Part shown: piece by piece, positions 35,359-43,964 of the stretch
Numbering within the stretch: the stretch's first letter is position 1
How the letters are laid out: every line of letters begins with the position of its first letter
Source: Cytophagales bacterium
GTDB taxonomy: Bacteria; Bacteroidota; Bacteroidia; Cytophagales; Spirosomataceae
DNA: 64,000 nucleotides
Direction of reading: 5' to 3'
NCBI GenBank assembly: GCA_024742395.1
Contig: JANSYO010000007.1
Coordinates: 53,483 to 117,482, forward strand
Made by a program: the position numbers and the translations under genes
The notes under the pieces: model-generated
Told to the model about the DNA's origin: nothing
Databases searched by the model: none
The model's input: only the letters and a program-made list of their open reading frames with translations

Positions 35359-35384
35359 TTGTTAAATAATTCTCCTTAGCTTTG
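35359..35384 (+). promoter_or_regulatory. Promoter of guaB
   Basis: TAGCTTTG at 35377-35384 matches the -7 box exactly. TTG at 35359-35361 is 15 bases upstream, shorter than ideal. It predicts transcription from about 35391 and a leader of about 28 nt to the ATG at 35419. Confidence 0.45.
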
Positions 35385-35418
35385 CGTGGCAAATAATAGA
35401 TGTAGACTTATTTGCGAT

Positions 35419-36885
35419 ATGATTAACTCCTCAAAGCTTCTTTTCGAAGCACTCACCTACGACGACGTTCTTCTTGTTCCTGCTTACTCTGATGTGTTGC
35501 CACGTGACTGTAAGACTGTTACAAAACTTACCAGAAATATTTCATTGAATATTCCATTGCTTTCAGCCGCTATGGATACTGTGACAGAATATGAAATGGC
35601 TATTGCTGTGGCACAGGAAGGTGGTGTAGGTATTATCCACAAAAACATGAGCATTGCTGAGCAGGCAGAGCAAGTGAGAAAAGTTAAAAGATCAGAAAGT
35701 GGAATGATCATAGACCCCATTACCTTGCCGAAAGATGCCCTCGTGGGAGATGCTCTCAGAATAATGAAGGAGTTTAAGGTGGGTGGTATTCCGGTAGTGA
35801 CTGAAGGAAACAAACTCTATGGTATTGTTACCAACAGAGACTTAAGATTTCAGACGGATCTTTTAATGCCGATTGAAAAGATTATGACTAAAGATAATCT
35901 TATCACCGCTAATCTTGGTGTTGGCTTAATGGAGGCAGAGAATATCTTAAAGGAATACAAGATTGAGAAGTTGCCTATTGTAGACAAAGATTACAACCTC
36001 GTAGGTCTTATTACTTATAAGGATATTTTAAAGAAAAGAGATAGGCCAAATGCCGCTAAAGACTCTCACGGCAGGCTTATTGTAGGTGCAGCTGTAGGGG
36101 TTACATCAGATATTGAGGAAAGAGTAGCAGCACTTGTAAAAGCAGGAGTAGACGTTGTTAGTATTGATACGGCTCATGGTCATTCACGAGGAGTTATTAA
36201 AACACTTTCAAGAGTAAAGAAAGCCTTTAGTAATGTCGATGTTATTTGTGGTAACATTGCAACAGGTGAGGCAGCTAAGGCACTTGTAGACGCCGGAGCT
36301 GATGGAATTAAAGTAGGTGTGGGTCCGGGAAGTATTTGTACTACCAGAATTATTGCTGGAATTGGCATGCCGCAGTTGACAGCCGTTTACGAATCAGCAA
36401 AAGCTATTCAAGGTTCAGGAGTGCCAATTATTGCAGATGGTGGTATCAGATTCTCTGGCGATGTTGTAAAGGCCTTAGCCGGAGGGGCCAGCTCTGTGAT
36501 GATAGGAAGTCTATTGGCAGGAACAGACGAGGCTCCTGGTGAAATGGTGCTTTTTGAAGGAAGAAAATTTAAGACCTATAGGGGTATGGGTTCAGTGGAA
36601 GCCATGGAAGACGGTTCTAAAGACAGGTATTTCCAGGATGCAGAAGCTGATGTTAAGAAACTGGTTCCCGAAGGTATTGTAGGAAGAGTAGCTTATAGAG
36701 GTAAAGCTGGCGAAGTTTTGTATCAAATGGTAGGAGGGCTTAGAGCAGGAATGGGATATTGCGGAGCAAGTGATATAGAAGAGCTTCAAAAAGCCAAATT
36801 TGTCAAAATTACCTCTTCAGGGATGGCGGAGAGTCATCCGCATGATGTGCAAGTGACCCGAGAGGCACCCAATTACTCGAGATAA
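35419..36885 (+). CDS. guaB: Inosine-5'-monophosphate dehydrogenase
   Basis: Oxidises IMP to XMP, the committed step of guanine nucleotide synthesis. I choose ATG 35419 ([28 protein letters not shown]), the standard family start, over an upstream in-frame start that would overlap the promoter. Order: TIM-barrel start, CBS pair inserted at about 95-205 ([27 protein letters not shown] and [19 protein letters not shown]), then the active site with Cys307 in [15 protein letters not shown], the [17 protein letters not shown] phosphate site and the RGMGSVEAM flap. 488 residues, normal length. A strong terminator follows. Confidence 0.96.
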   Translation: MINSSKLLFEALTYDDVLLVPAYSDVLPRDCKTVTKLTRNISLNIPLLSAAMDTVTEYEMAIAVAQEGGVGIIHKNMSIAEQAEQVRKVKRSESGMIIDPITLPKDALVGDALRIMKEFKVGGIPVVTEGNKLYGIVTNRDLRFQTDLLMPIEKIMTKDNLITANLGVGLMEAENILKEYKIEKLPIVDKDYNLVGLITYKDILKKRDRPNAAKDSHGRLIVGAAVGVTSDIEERVAALVKAGVDVVSIDTAHGHSRGVIKTLSRVKKAFSNVDVICGNIATGEAAKALVDAGADGIKVGVGPGSICTTRIIAGIGMPQLTAVYESAKAIQGSGVPIIADGGIRFSGDVVKALAGGASSVMIGSLLAGTDEAPGEMVLFEGRKFKTYRGMGSVEAMEDGSKDRYFQDAEADVKKLVPEGIVGRVAYRGKAGEVLYQMVGGLRAGMGYCGASDIEELQKAKFVKITSSGMAESHPHDVQVTREAPNYSR

Positions 36886-36891
36886 ATCTTG

Positions 36892-36922
36892 AAGGCACAA
36901 CTTAAACGTTGTGCCTTTTTTT
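36892..36922 (+). terminator. Intrinsic terminator of guaB
   Basis: Perfect 10-bp stem AAGGCACAAC / GTTGTGCCTT with a 6-nt loop, followed directly by a run of seven T, 7 bp after the guaB stop. Confidence 0.88.
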
Positions 36923-36934
36923 ATAATAATTTTT

Positions 36935-38110
36935 ATGCAGTCTGATCAAAAGATTTTAACAGGGCAGTTTGTTTTACTCTGTTTAAGTTCTTTCCTCTTT
37001 TTCTCCAGTTTTAATATGCTTATTCCGGAATTGCCGGATTATCTCACCGCCATGGGCGGTGAGGATTACAAGGGTTTAATAATTGGTATTTTCACAGTAA
37101 CTGCTGGCTTTTCAAGACCCTTTAGTGGAAAGCTAACAGATAAGTGGGGTAGAATACCTGTGATGATGGTAGGGGCCTTTGTTTGTGTAGTGTGCGGCTT
37201 CTTTTATCCTGTTGCCAATACCGTGTTTTTCTTTCTTTTATTACGCTTGGTTCACGGGTTTTCAACGGGGTTTAAGCCTACCGGCACAGCAGCATTTATA
37301 GCGGATATCGTACCTGTAACCAAAAGAGGCGAAGCAATGGGTATATATGGTTTTGTTACCAGCATGGGCATGGCCTTTGGGCCGTTTATAGGTAGTCTGA
37401 TAGCCGAATTGACATCCATAAATACACTATTTTATCTTTCTTCTTTGTTTGCTTTTTTGTCAGTAGCTATTCTGTTTTCAATGAAAGAAACTTTGCCAGA
37501 GGAAAGAAGAGAACCTTTCTCATTTCGAATGTTTAAAGTGAAGTTTGCAGATATATTTCATAAAGATATTTGGCCCGTCGCTATTGTGGTATTTCTGACC
37601 TCATTTGGATACGGAACAGTGATAACTTTAACACCTGATCTGACAAAAATTGTGGGAGCAGAGAATAAGGGTCTTTACTTTCTTATTTTCACTATTTCGT
37701 CATTGCTGACCAGGATTTTGGCAGGTAAACTTTCTGATAGACAGGGTAGGGTAAATGTTTTAATTGGCGGAGCATTTTTTATGGTGTTGGCTTTTGGGTT
37801 TACCTCAGTCACCAGTCATCTTGTTTTCTTCGTTGTCGGGGGTATTCTTTTTGGTATGGCCTGGGGAATTATTTCACCTTCATATCAGGCATGGACAGTG
37901 GATCTGTGTACCCCTGAAACCAGAGGGAGAGCAGTGGCCACTATGTATATTTCTTTAGAAGCCGGAATTGGACTGGGGGCTGTCTTGCCTATGTTTTTGT
38001 ATAATAATAGGGCAGATCAAATTGGCTGGGCTTTTCAACTTTGCATGGGAGTAGCAGGGCTTAGTTTATTGTTCTTGATATGGTATAAAAGAAAATATGA
38101 GAGAGTTTAA
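36935..38110 (+). CDS. Major facilitator superfamily transporter
   Basis: 391 residues with about twelve membrane helices from ATG 36935 (MQSDQKILTGQFVLL); the longer frame would run into the guaB terminator. The MFS motif A is visible in the loop between helices 2 and 3 (GKLTDKWGRIPVMM) and again in the second half (GKLSDRQGRVNVLI); VHGFSTGFKPTGTAAFIADIVPVTKRGEAMG is typical of the drug/sugar efflux type (DHA1-like). Substrate cannot be told. Confidence 0.87.
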   Translation: MQSDQKILTGQFVLLCLSSFLFFSSFNMLIPELPDYLTAMGGEDYKGLIIGIFTVTAGFSRPFSGKLTDKWGRIPVMMVGAFVCVVCGFFYPVANTVFFFLLLRLVHGFSTGFKPTGTAAFIADIVPVTKRGEAMGIYGFVTSMGMAFGPFIGSLIAELTSINTLFYLSSLFAFLSVAILFSMKETLPEERREPFSFRMFKVKFADIFHKDIWPVAIVVFLTSFGYGTVITLTPDLTKIVGAENKGLYFLIFTISSLLTRILAGKLSDRQGRVNVLIGGAFFMVLAFGFTSVTSHLVFFVVGGILFGMAWGIISPSYQAWTVDLCTPETRGRAVATMYISLEAGIGLGAVLPMFLYNNRADQIGWAFQLCMGVAGLSLLFLIWYKRKYERV

Positions 38111-38409
38111 ACCTCAAAAGCTAAATTGCAGAGTATAAGGGTGTCATTATTGATTACAAAAGTTTTCTCGTAAGCCCTTTCCCTTTTGATGGAATCTGCC
38201 TGTTTTTATATCTTTAAAAGCCTAATTGACAATTCAATAGTACCTACTTGGGCCTCACTTTGAAATGTCTGCGTGACTCCAATCCTGTGGGATGTCGTTA
38301 TCTTGCCAGCTTCGCTTTGCAAAGAATGAACTAATTTTTAAGCCTTGATTTCTAATCGGGGCTTTTTTTGAATAATTTGTAAGTCAAATAATAACCTGTC
38401 TGAAATAAG
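38111..38409. other. 299-bp gene-free stretch with an orphan terminator
   Basis: No convincing open frame. It holds a strong rightward terminator (38340-38369) about 230 bp after the MFS stop. TTGACAATTCAATAGTACCTACTTGG near 38226 might be a weak promoter: TTG followed by a poor -7 match. The 38255-38339 stretch has short self-complementary parts such as ATCC-tgtg-GGAT. The space may encode a small RNA of roughly 100 nt or be a long 3' leader/attenuator; neither is proven. Confidence 0.35.
38340..38369 (+). terminator. Rightward intrinsic terminator not adjoining any gene end
   Basis: Eleven-pair stem (AAGCC..., with two G-T pairs) closed by a 3-nt TCT loop, AAGCCTTGATT pairing with AATCGGGGCTT, followed by T7. 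It lies 230 bp after the nearest upstream stop and 40 bp before the next start, so it may end a small RNA or act as an attenuator. Confidence 0.7.
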
Positions 38410-39768
38410 ATGAAAAACAATCGCCGTCAGTTTGTCAAAGATGCCGCAAAGCTTAGTATTGCTCCATTTGTTTTAAAACCTTTCAACATTCTTCCAACCG
38501 GGAAGCTAGGAGGTATTAATAATATCCGTTTAGCCACTATAGGCATGGGTATTCAGGGGCATTATGATACCAAAGCTGCAAGAGAGAACGAGGGAATTGA
38601 ATTTGTAGGAGCGGCAGATTTGTATCAGGGAAGGTTAAATCATATGAAGGAGCTTGAAGGAAAAGATTTCTTTACAACTCGTGATTATCGTGAGATTTTA
38701 AACAGAAAGGATATTGACGCTGTGATTATAGCCACAACGGATCACTGGCATGATAAAATCACTATAGATTCTCTAAAGGCTGGAAAGCATGTTTATTGTG
38801 AAAAGCCCATGGTTCAGGATATTTCTGAAGGAGCGGCGGTAATTGACGCATGGAAAGCTTCAGGAAAGACAATGCAGGTAGGTAGCCAAAGAATTAGTGG
38901 TTCAGATTTTGAGGAGGCAAGGCGACTGATTGCAGCTGGAGAGATAGGAGAAATTAATTTTATAGAAGCCTCTTATGATCGGTTTAGCTCCATAGGTGCA
39001 TGGAATTATAGTATTCCTTTGGATGCATCAGCAAATACAGTAGATTGGGATAACTACTTGAAAGACACCGCGAAAATTCCATTTGATGCTAAACGCTTTT
39101 TCAGATGGCGAAATTATAAGGAATATGGTACGGGTGTAGCAGGGGATCTTTTCGTGCACTTAGTAACCGGAGTGCATTACGCAGTGCAGTCAAAAGGGCC
39201 TGAGAGGATCTATGCTTCAGGTGGACTGACTTATTGGAAGGATGGAAGAAATGTGCCAGATGTGATGGTAGGAGTTTTGGATTACCCTAAAACCGATAAA
39301 CATGCGGCTTTTCAGCTGGTAATGAGGGTGAATTTTGCGAATGCAGGCACAATAAATAATAATACCAGAATAATTGGCTCAGAGGGGCAGATTGAGTTCC
39401 AGTGGAATGGACTTAAAATTACGAAACGAAAGCTTGCCAAAGCTCCTGGAATGGGAGGGTATGATAGTCTCTTTACTTTTGAAGAAAAAGAGCAAAAGGC
39501 TTATGAGAATCATTATAATTCTCTTTACTCAGAAGCTGATAAGAAAGCTGAACCAATGACAGAAAGAATATTTAAAAACCCTGAGGATGAAAATGAGCAT
39601 GTAAGGCATTTTGGCAATTTTTTCGAAAACATCAGAAAGGGGAGTCAGGATACCGTAGAAGATCCGATATTTGGTTTCAGGGCTGCCGCACCCGTACTGG
39701 CTTGCAATAAGAGCTACTTTGAGAAAACGACCTTGCATTGGGATCCGGTAAAAATGAAACTTATTTAG
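38410..39768 (+). CDS. Gfo/Idh/MocA family oxidoreductase with Tat signal
   Basis: NAD(P)-dependent sugar or inositol dehydrogenase-like protein. The N-terminus MKNNRRQFVKDAAKLSIAPFV carries a twin-arginine motif (NRRQFVK), so it is expected to be exported folded. Rossmann start IRLATIGMGIQGHYD, and the catalytic-type Lys132 in HVYCEKPMVQDI. The C-terminal part fits the family. 452 residues, usual for the Tat-exported Bacteroidota branch often involved in polysaccharide or cyclitol breakdown; the substrate is not known and no sugar operon is adjacent. Confidence 0.88.
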   Translation: MKNNRRQFVKDAAKLSIAPFVLKPFNILPTGKLGGINNIRLATIGMGIQGHYDTKAARENEGIEFVGAADLYQGRLNHMKELEGKDFFTTRDYREILNRKDIDAVIIATTDHWHDKITIDSLKAGKHVYCEKPMVQDISEGAAVIDAWKASGKTMQVGSQRISGSDFEEARRLIAAGEIGEINFIEASYDRFSSIGAWNYSIPLDASANTVDWDNYLKDTAKIPFDAKRFFRWRNYKEYGTGVAGDLFVHLVTGVHYAVQSKGPERIYASGGLTYWKDGRNVPDVMVGVLDYPKTDKHAAFQLVMRVNFANAGTINNNTRIIGSEGQIEFQWNGLKITKRKLAKAPGMGGYDSLFTFEEKEQKAYENHYNSLYSEADKKAEPMTERIFKNPEDENEHVRHFGNFFENIRKGSQDTVEDPIFGFRAAAPVLACNKSYFEKTTLHWDPVKMKLI

Positions 39769-40279
39769 TTTCAAGAATCGTATTGATTGCCTTTTTATGA
39801 TGTTTAATATGAAAGCAAATAAAGATTAAGTATTCTCTTAAACTTAGTTTTCCATAGACCACGTGAGGAAGTTGAATTCTATCTAATGTCCACTCAGGCC
39901 ATTTTTCTAAAGATTTGATCAGCTTTTTATGACTGTTTTTGAATTCTTCAAGCTCATATTCTTTAGTACTTGTTTTTTTAAGTCTGGGTTCAAATCCGGT
40001 AGTTGCCGGTAAAGTAGCTTCGTAATACGTTTTTAATAGCCACTCTTCATTTCTAAATGTTTTAAGGTTTATACCAAATTTAATTAGCAGGGCTATTTTG
40101 GGAGCATTGAGTGCTTTAGACATGAGTTTGGCACTTAAACTTAGGTGAGCTACGTTTTCGGCAACAGACCATTTGTTGTTGTTCTTTTTATAAAACAGTT
40201 CTTCATTAGAACTTATTACCAAACTCAGTAGCTCATCGCTTGTAGACCATAGATAGTTTTCTATTTCACTCTTTTTCAT
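39761..40279 (-). CDS. DinB family protein
   Basis: 172-residue four-helix-bundle protein of the DinB/YfiT superfamily: NNNKWSVAENVAHLSLSAKL carries the first metal-binding His and FHIKHHKKAI near the C-terminus carries the others. Such proteins bind Ni/Zn and include thiol S-transferases; this one's role is unknown. Its start overlaps the stop of the upstream thioesterase gene by ATGA, so the two are translationally coupled. The 3' end overlaps the oxidoreductase gene by 8 bp. Confidence 0.82.
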   Translation of the reverse strand: MKKSEIENYLWSTSDELLSLVISSNEELFYKKNNNKWSVAENVAHLSLSAKLMSKALNAPKIALLIKFGINLKTFRNEEWLLKTYYEATLPATTGFEPRLKKTSTKEYELEEFKNSHKKLIKSLEKWPEWTLDRIQLPHVVYGKLSLREYLIFICFHIKHHKKAINTILETK

Positions 40280-40746
40280 CTTGCTAATTCTTTAAGTCGG
40301 TCTTCAAAATTTGAAGCAGTTATTTCATTATTAACGTAGGGTGAAAATTGGCGGTTAAGGGATTCACTATGTTCTGCGGATTTCTGAAGAGATAAATCAT
40401 AATGAGTAAACCTAACCCATAGAATAGACTTTCGTTGGGATTTAACTGCGTTCCACATATTTAGTTCTACCACAATATGTTTTTTACCTAATTGAACGAG
40501 AGTAGAGTCAATGACAACCTTCTCCATAAGGTTTGCGGGTCTGAAATAGGCTATTTGATTTTGTGTGACCACCCAACTTCTTCCTGTTTTTGCCGCTTCT
40601 TCATATATCCTGAAGTTCAGATATTTTTCCAGGTGATCTTCCCGGGCATTCATGAAGTAATCTATATAGCGGGCATTGTTAAGATGATTAAACGGGTCAC
40701 AATCCTGAAAACGAATGAGATGCTCTGATTCAAATACTTTATTCAT
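40276..40746 (-). CDS. Acyl-CoA thioesterase, hotdog fold
   Basis: 156-residue single-hotdog protein of the 4-hydroxybenzoyl-CoA thioesterase/YbgC branch. The N-terminal catalytic-type segment RFQDCDPFNHLNNARYIDYFMNAREDHL has the conserved Asp (QDCDPFNH) and the HLNNARY pattern. Acyl substrate not predictable. Coupled to the DinB gene and downstream of a TetR gene on the same strand; the AACGTACGTT palindrome at 40761-40770 sits in its promoter region. Confidence 0.85.
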   Translation of the reverse strand: MNKVFESEHLIRFQDCDPFNHLNNARYIDYFMNAREDHLEKYLNFRIYEEAAKTGRSWVVTQNQIAYFRPANLMEKVVIDSTLVQLGKKHIVVELNMWNAVKSQRKSILWVRFTHYDLSLQKSAEHSESLNRQFSPYVNNEITASNFEDRLKELAR

Positions 40747-40760
40747 GTTTTAATATACCA

Positions 40761-40770
40761 AACGTACGTT
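40761..40770. promoter_or_regulatory. Palindrome AACGTACGTT upstream of the thioesterase gene
   Basis: Perfect 10-bp palindrome between the TetR gene and the thioesterase-DinB pair, 15 bp before the thioesterase ATG. ACGT-centred palindromes of this kind are typical of TetR-family operators, and a TetR gene lies directly next to it; the pairing is an inference. Confidence 0.4.
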
Positions 40771-40790
40771 ATAAATATTGTTAAATTTTT

Positions 40791-41348
40791 TTATCTCAAT
40801 TTGCTCAAGGTTCTTACAAACACATCCTTGAGGTATTGGTCATTGTTATGCAATTGTGATAGCATGACGGCTCCTTCAAATTCCATCACAGCCTGCTCAG
40901 CCATTCGTTTAGAGGTGCCCTCAGGAAATTGGTTTGAGAATATTTTTGATAGGGCAAGTTCCCAGCCTAAAAAAATTTCTTTGATGGTTTTCCGAAACAT
41001 AACCTCTTTTCCATTGGTCTCTAATGAAGTATTGGCTGCTATGCACCCACCATTTTGCTGTAGCATTATTTTGCCGATAGTAAGCATGAGTTTTTGCATC
41101 CGCTCTCTGTCATTCAGTGACTTATCATCTGCTATTGGGAAGGCCTCCTCTTTGAGCGTATGCAGGACTTTGGATAGTACCGCATCCATTATTCTTTCTT
41201 TACTGTCAAAATAATGGTAAAAACTTCCTTTCTGTAAACCACAGGCTTTTGCCAGATCACTCATTGAAGTATGGTAATAGCCATTCTCTCTGAAGACCTT
41301 AAGAGCAGTTTCTATAATCTCTTCTTTACTTGTTTTTATCAAAGGCAT
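40791..41348 (-). CDS. TetR/AcrR family transcriptional regulator
   Basis: 185 residues from ATG 41348 (MPLIKTSKEEIIETALKVF). The N-terminal helix-turn-helix is clear (HTSMSDLAKACGLQKGSFYHYFDSKERIM, about 27-55); the C-terminal ligand domain with QQNGGCIAANTSLE resembles the YezE-type/AcrR subgroup. Read in the same direction as thioesterase-DinB, with 45 bp between, so it may control that pair. A 9-bp inverted repeat lies directly upstream of its start. Confidence 0.9.
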   Translation of the reverse strand: MPLIKTSKEEIIETALKVFRENGYYHTSMSDLAKACGLQKGSFYHYFDSKERIMDAVLSKVLHTLKEEAFPIADDKSLNDRERMQKLMLTIGKIMLQQNGGCIAANTSLETNGKEVMFRKTIKEIFLGWELALSKIFSNQFPEGTSKRMAEQAVMEFEGAVMLSQLHNNDQYLKDVFVRTLSKLR

Positions 41349-41353
41349 AATCA

Positions 41354-41376
41354 AATTAAAGAATAAATCTTTAATT
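41354..41376. promoter_or_regulatory. Inverted repeat upstream of the TetR gene
   Basis: AATTAAAGA and TCTTTAATT are perfect complements separated by 5 bp, 6 bp upstream of the TetR ATG. Position suits autoregulation by the encoded repressor (inference). AT-rich, so chance is not excluded. Confidence 0.35.
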
Positions 41377-41394
41377 GAACAATCGTTTTGTAAC

Positions 41395-42057
41395 TTATTT
41401 GATCACTGCCTTCCACATAAGATCTGCTACAAATCTGTTTCCCGTTTCGTTTAAGTGAACTCTGTCAGTAGTTAAAATGCCCCGATCTTTGTTCTCTGGA
41501 TTGTGTTCCAGGTTATACGACCTAAATTCTTTTCTTAGATCTATCAATTGGCAAGACAATTCACTTGCTAATCCTCTGATTATATTAGAATAATGATTCA
41601 GGTCGCCGTCTTGTTGATTACTATAATCAGTTTTTTCACCTATTGCCGCAGGGGTACATAAGGTAACTTTAATTCCTTGTTTTTGCAGTTTGCCAATGAC
41701 TGCCTTGTAAAACTTTTCGAATTTATCTGCATCTGTGCCGGTACCATGGCTGGCTTTGTGCCATACATCATTCACGCCTACAAAAATCACCACCTCATCT
41801 GGTTCCTGGGAAAGAACATCGTCTTCCATTCTAAGATATAAATCGTAGATTTTATTGCCTCCTATGCCTGCACCTATGAGGTGGTATTGGTCTTCCAGCC
41901 CCTTTTTTTTCAAATCATTTTGCATTAAGGTAATGTAGCCTCCTTCTCTCACTCCATCTTGAGTAATTGAATCACCAAAAAATATTATTTTTATCGGTTT
42001 AATAGTAGAAAAGGCAGTTGCCACAAAGAATGAAAAAAGGAGAATTATGTATTTCAT
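41395..42057 (-). CDS. SGNH/GDSL hydrolase, exported
   Basis: 220-residue esterase/lipase-like protein with a signal peptide (MKYIILLFSFFVATAFSTI). Block I FFGDSITQ gives nucleophile Ser30; the Gly and Asn of blocks II and III are Gly67 (AGIGGNK) and Asn96 (GVNDVW); block V TTDRVHLN gives Asp198 and His201. Complete active site. Substrate could be an acyl or acetyl ester on a polysaccharide. Next to a lipoprotein gene on the same strand (9 bp). Confidence 0.87.
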   Translation of the reverse strand: MKYIILLFSFFVATAFSTIKPIKIIFFGDSITQDGVREGGYITLMQNDLKKKGLEDQYHLIGAGIGGNKIYDLYLRMEDDVLSQEPDEVVIFVGVNDVWHKASHGTGTDADKFEKFYKAVIGKLQKQGIKVTLCTPAAIGEKTDYSNQQDGDLNHYSNIIRGLASELSCQLIDLRKEFRSYNLEHNPENKDRGILTTDRVHLNETGNRFVADLMWKAVIK

Positions 42058-42066
42058 TAGGTTGAG

Positions 42067-42795
42067 TTATTTCAGTAAAGATATGTTTTCGTTTCTGATT
42101 TCAGAAAGTAAAGGCAATTTTCCGTTTTCAAACATAATGGCTAAACTTTCAAGGGGCACGGCGGCATCTTCCAATCCATAATTGTTATAATCCTGAAAGG
42201 TGAATTCGCCTAATTTATGTCTCTTAATGGCTTCTCTAAATCGAACTCCACCACCATCTGTCTCATAGGAATAGGCCAGATAGTCCACCAGATTACTGTC
42301 TTTATTAATCCAATACATAAATACATCCTGATGATCTTCACCACCTCCTTCTTCGTTAAACCATACTTTTAACAGGGAGTAACTCTGGTCTTTAATTTCT
42401 ACCTCGCCCAGGAATTCTTTATTAACCGCCTCGTCGTTTAATCCATATGGTAAAAAGAAAAAATAGGCAACAGAGTTTACCGAACGTTCATATTTACCTG
42501 CCATGCTATCTGGCAAGCTAACTTGGAGGCCATTTACAAAACGTGAAAAGCCATCATTGGTAAGAAGGTCCTTGATTTCGTTATTTAATGAGTCTTTTTG
42601 AATTCGCTGGTAAGAAAATACGCCTTGCCTATTTTCTAGATCATAATGTAAACCTCTGAAGTCAAATTTCACATGTATGTTCTGGTAAGCTTTGCCGCCA
42701 TGTGCGTCAATGGCTTCAGAAATAATCTTAGAAGCCTGGTCTGTGCAGGAGAATAGTATGCCGGTGAGCAGTACTAAAAGATATTTTATTTTCAT
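42067..42795 (-). CDS. Hypothetical lipoprotein (DUF6503-like)
   Basis: 242 residues with lipobox FSC in MKIKYLLVLLTGILFSC. The mature part begins ASKIISEAIDAHGGKAYQNIHVKFDFRGLHYDL and contains KVWFNEEGGGEDHQDVFMYWINKDSNLVDYLAYSY. This pattern (alpha-helix with AHGG, then strands as in an outer-membrane lipoprotein carrier-like fold) resembles the Bacteroidota DUF6503 family; I am not certain of the family number. Probably co-transcribed with the SGNH hydrolase gene. Confidence 0.6.
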   Translation of the reverse strand: MKIKYLLVLLTGILFSCTDQASKIISEAIDAHGGKAYQNIHVKFDFRGLHYDLENRQGVFSYQRIQKDSLNNEIKDLLTNDGFSRFVNGLQVSLPDSMAGKYERSVNSVAYFFFLPYGLNDEAVNKEFLGEVEIKDQSYSLLKVWFNEEGGGEDHQDVFMYWINKDSNLVDYLAYSYETDGGGVRFREAIKRHKLGEFTFQDYNNYGLEDAAVPLESLAIMFENGKLPLLSEIRNENISLLK

Positions 42796-42804
42796 AAAGA
42801 GTAA

Positions 42805-42844
42805 TTAAAAAGCCCGATTGCAAGTTAACAAACGGGCTTTTTAA
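42805..42844. terminator. Bidirectional terminator between the lipoprotein and cytochrome genes
   Basis: Twelve-bp perfect stem (42805-42816 with 42833-42844) of the form AAAAAGCCCG / CGGGCTTTTT and a 16-nt loop. The poly-T flank on the minus strand makes it the terminator of the leftward cytochrome c gene that ends at 42860. Confidence 0.8.
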
Positions 42845-42859
42845 GTGAAGGGTTTTCTT

Positions 42860-43852
42860 TTAATTTAAAGCCAGATCATCGGGCTCAAATTTCACCACAT
42901 CATTTTTGATTGGTTTTAAAGTTTTCAAGTAGGAATAAATTGCTCCCAAATCCTCTTCTGTCATACCAGCGTACATGATCCAGGGCATGAGTGTCTGGAA
43001 ATCCCCTTTTTTAATTTCATGTGGTACGTAAGAACTATCGGCATAGGCTTTAAATAGTTTTATAAAATCCTCTTTGCTATATTTTAGACCGGTGGTAGGA
43101 TCAGGGGTCAGATTCGCAGAATAGACAGTTCCAATTCCTGGTAGTTTGAAAGACATCCCTCCTCCAAACTCTGTTCCGGCTATGTTATTTCCTTTATCGT
43201 CTTTTTTCGTGTGACATTCAATACAACCTGCCGCATTGGTCAGGTACCCGCCGTAGGCTACAAGGTCAGATTTGTCAGGAATAGGCTGTGGATCTGCAGG
43301 CATCGGGAAGGTGTTCTTTATTAGGTTAACAGGGAAAACTGCTTCAGAAGGCTTGTTTTCAGTTGTAATTGGATCCAGACTTCTGATATAGGCTATTATG
43401 GAATATACATCTTCCGAGGCCATTTTACTGTAATTTGGCCAGGGCATCACTGGAAAAATTACATCATTGTCTTTGGTAATACCAGAGGTAATGGCTCTGT
43501 ATAATTCCCCATCGCTCCAATCTCCAATTCCGTGCGGGCTAATATTTTTTGAAAAAAATGTGCCGGGGAATCCCATGTCTTCATTAAAGGTTTCGCCTCC
43601 ACCGGCAAAAGTTCCGGGTGTTATGGGGCCGGCGAATTTAGAGAAGTCTCTAACCGAGTGACAATCCATACACAGGTTGACGTGGTTTGCCAGGTAGCGG
43701 CCTCGTTCTACCCTCTCTGGCGTAATTTCTACTTTAAGATCTTGAGGAGCATCTATATTGGGTAAGCCTAATTTCAGATAAGAAATACCACCTATTATGA
43801 GAAGGAGTAAGGCTATTCCAATCCACTTTAAAGTTTTTAATAAAGTTTTCAT
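42860..43852 (-). CDS. Membrane-anchored diheme cytochrome c
   Basis: 330 residues with an N-terminal membrane anchor (about 9-28) and two heme c sites, CMDCH (in NHVNLCMDCHSVRDF) and CIECH (in NAAGCIECHTKKDD). Axial Met candidates follow in each half. The layout of two class-I-type domains (each with a C-terminal segment such as MPWPNYSKMASEDVYSIIAYIRSL and MPWIMYAGMTEEDLGAIYSYLKTL) matches alcohol/aldehyde dehydrogenase-associated diheme cytochromes. Faces the periplasm. No adjacent oxidoreductase gene; electron donor unknown. Confidence 0.88.
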   Translation of the reverse strand: MKTLLKTLKWIGIALLLLIIGGISYLKLGLPNIDAPQDLKVEITPERVERGRYLANHVNLCMDCHSVRDFSKFAGPITPGTFAGGGETFNEDMGFPGTFFSKNISPHGIGDWSDGELYRAITSGITKDNDVIFPVMPWPNYSKMASEDVYSIIAYIRSLDPITTENKPSEAVFPVNLIKNTFPMPADPQPIPDKSDLVAYGGYLTNAAGCIECHTKKDDKGNNIAGTEFGGGMSFKLPGIGTVYSANLTPDPTTGLKYSKEDFIKLFKAYADSSYVPHEIKKGDFQTLMPWIMYAGMTEEDLGAIYSYLKTLKPIKNDVVKFEPDDLALN

Positions 43853-43964
43853 GAGTTTTTGAGTTTAATTCTCATTGAAATTACGAAAACGTATAGGCAT
43901 TTTAATAATATTTTATTTAGCGGGACATTCTATGATTTTTTAAAATCAAATGCATATTTGGGCT

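Noticed and set aside
36911..36934. Upstream start for the MFS transporter
   Set aside because: The extra codons lie within and just after the guaB terminator; ATG 36935 gives a normal MFS N-terminus.
38255..38340. 4.5S SRP RNA in the gap after the MFS gene
   Set aside because: The conserved apical core (GGAAGG with the matching AGCAG side) is absent.
43933..43948. TGATTTT/AAAATCA hairpin before pnuC as a vitamin riboswitch
   Set aside because: Too short and lacking any conserved riboswitch core such as the thi-box; at best a small AT-rich operator.
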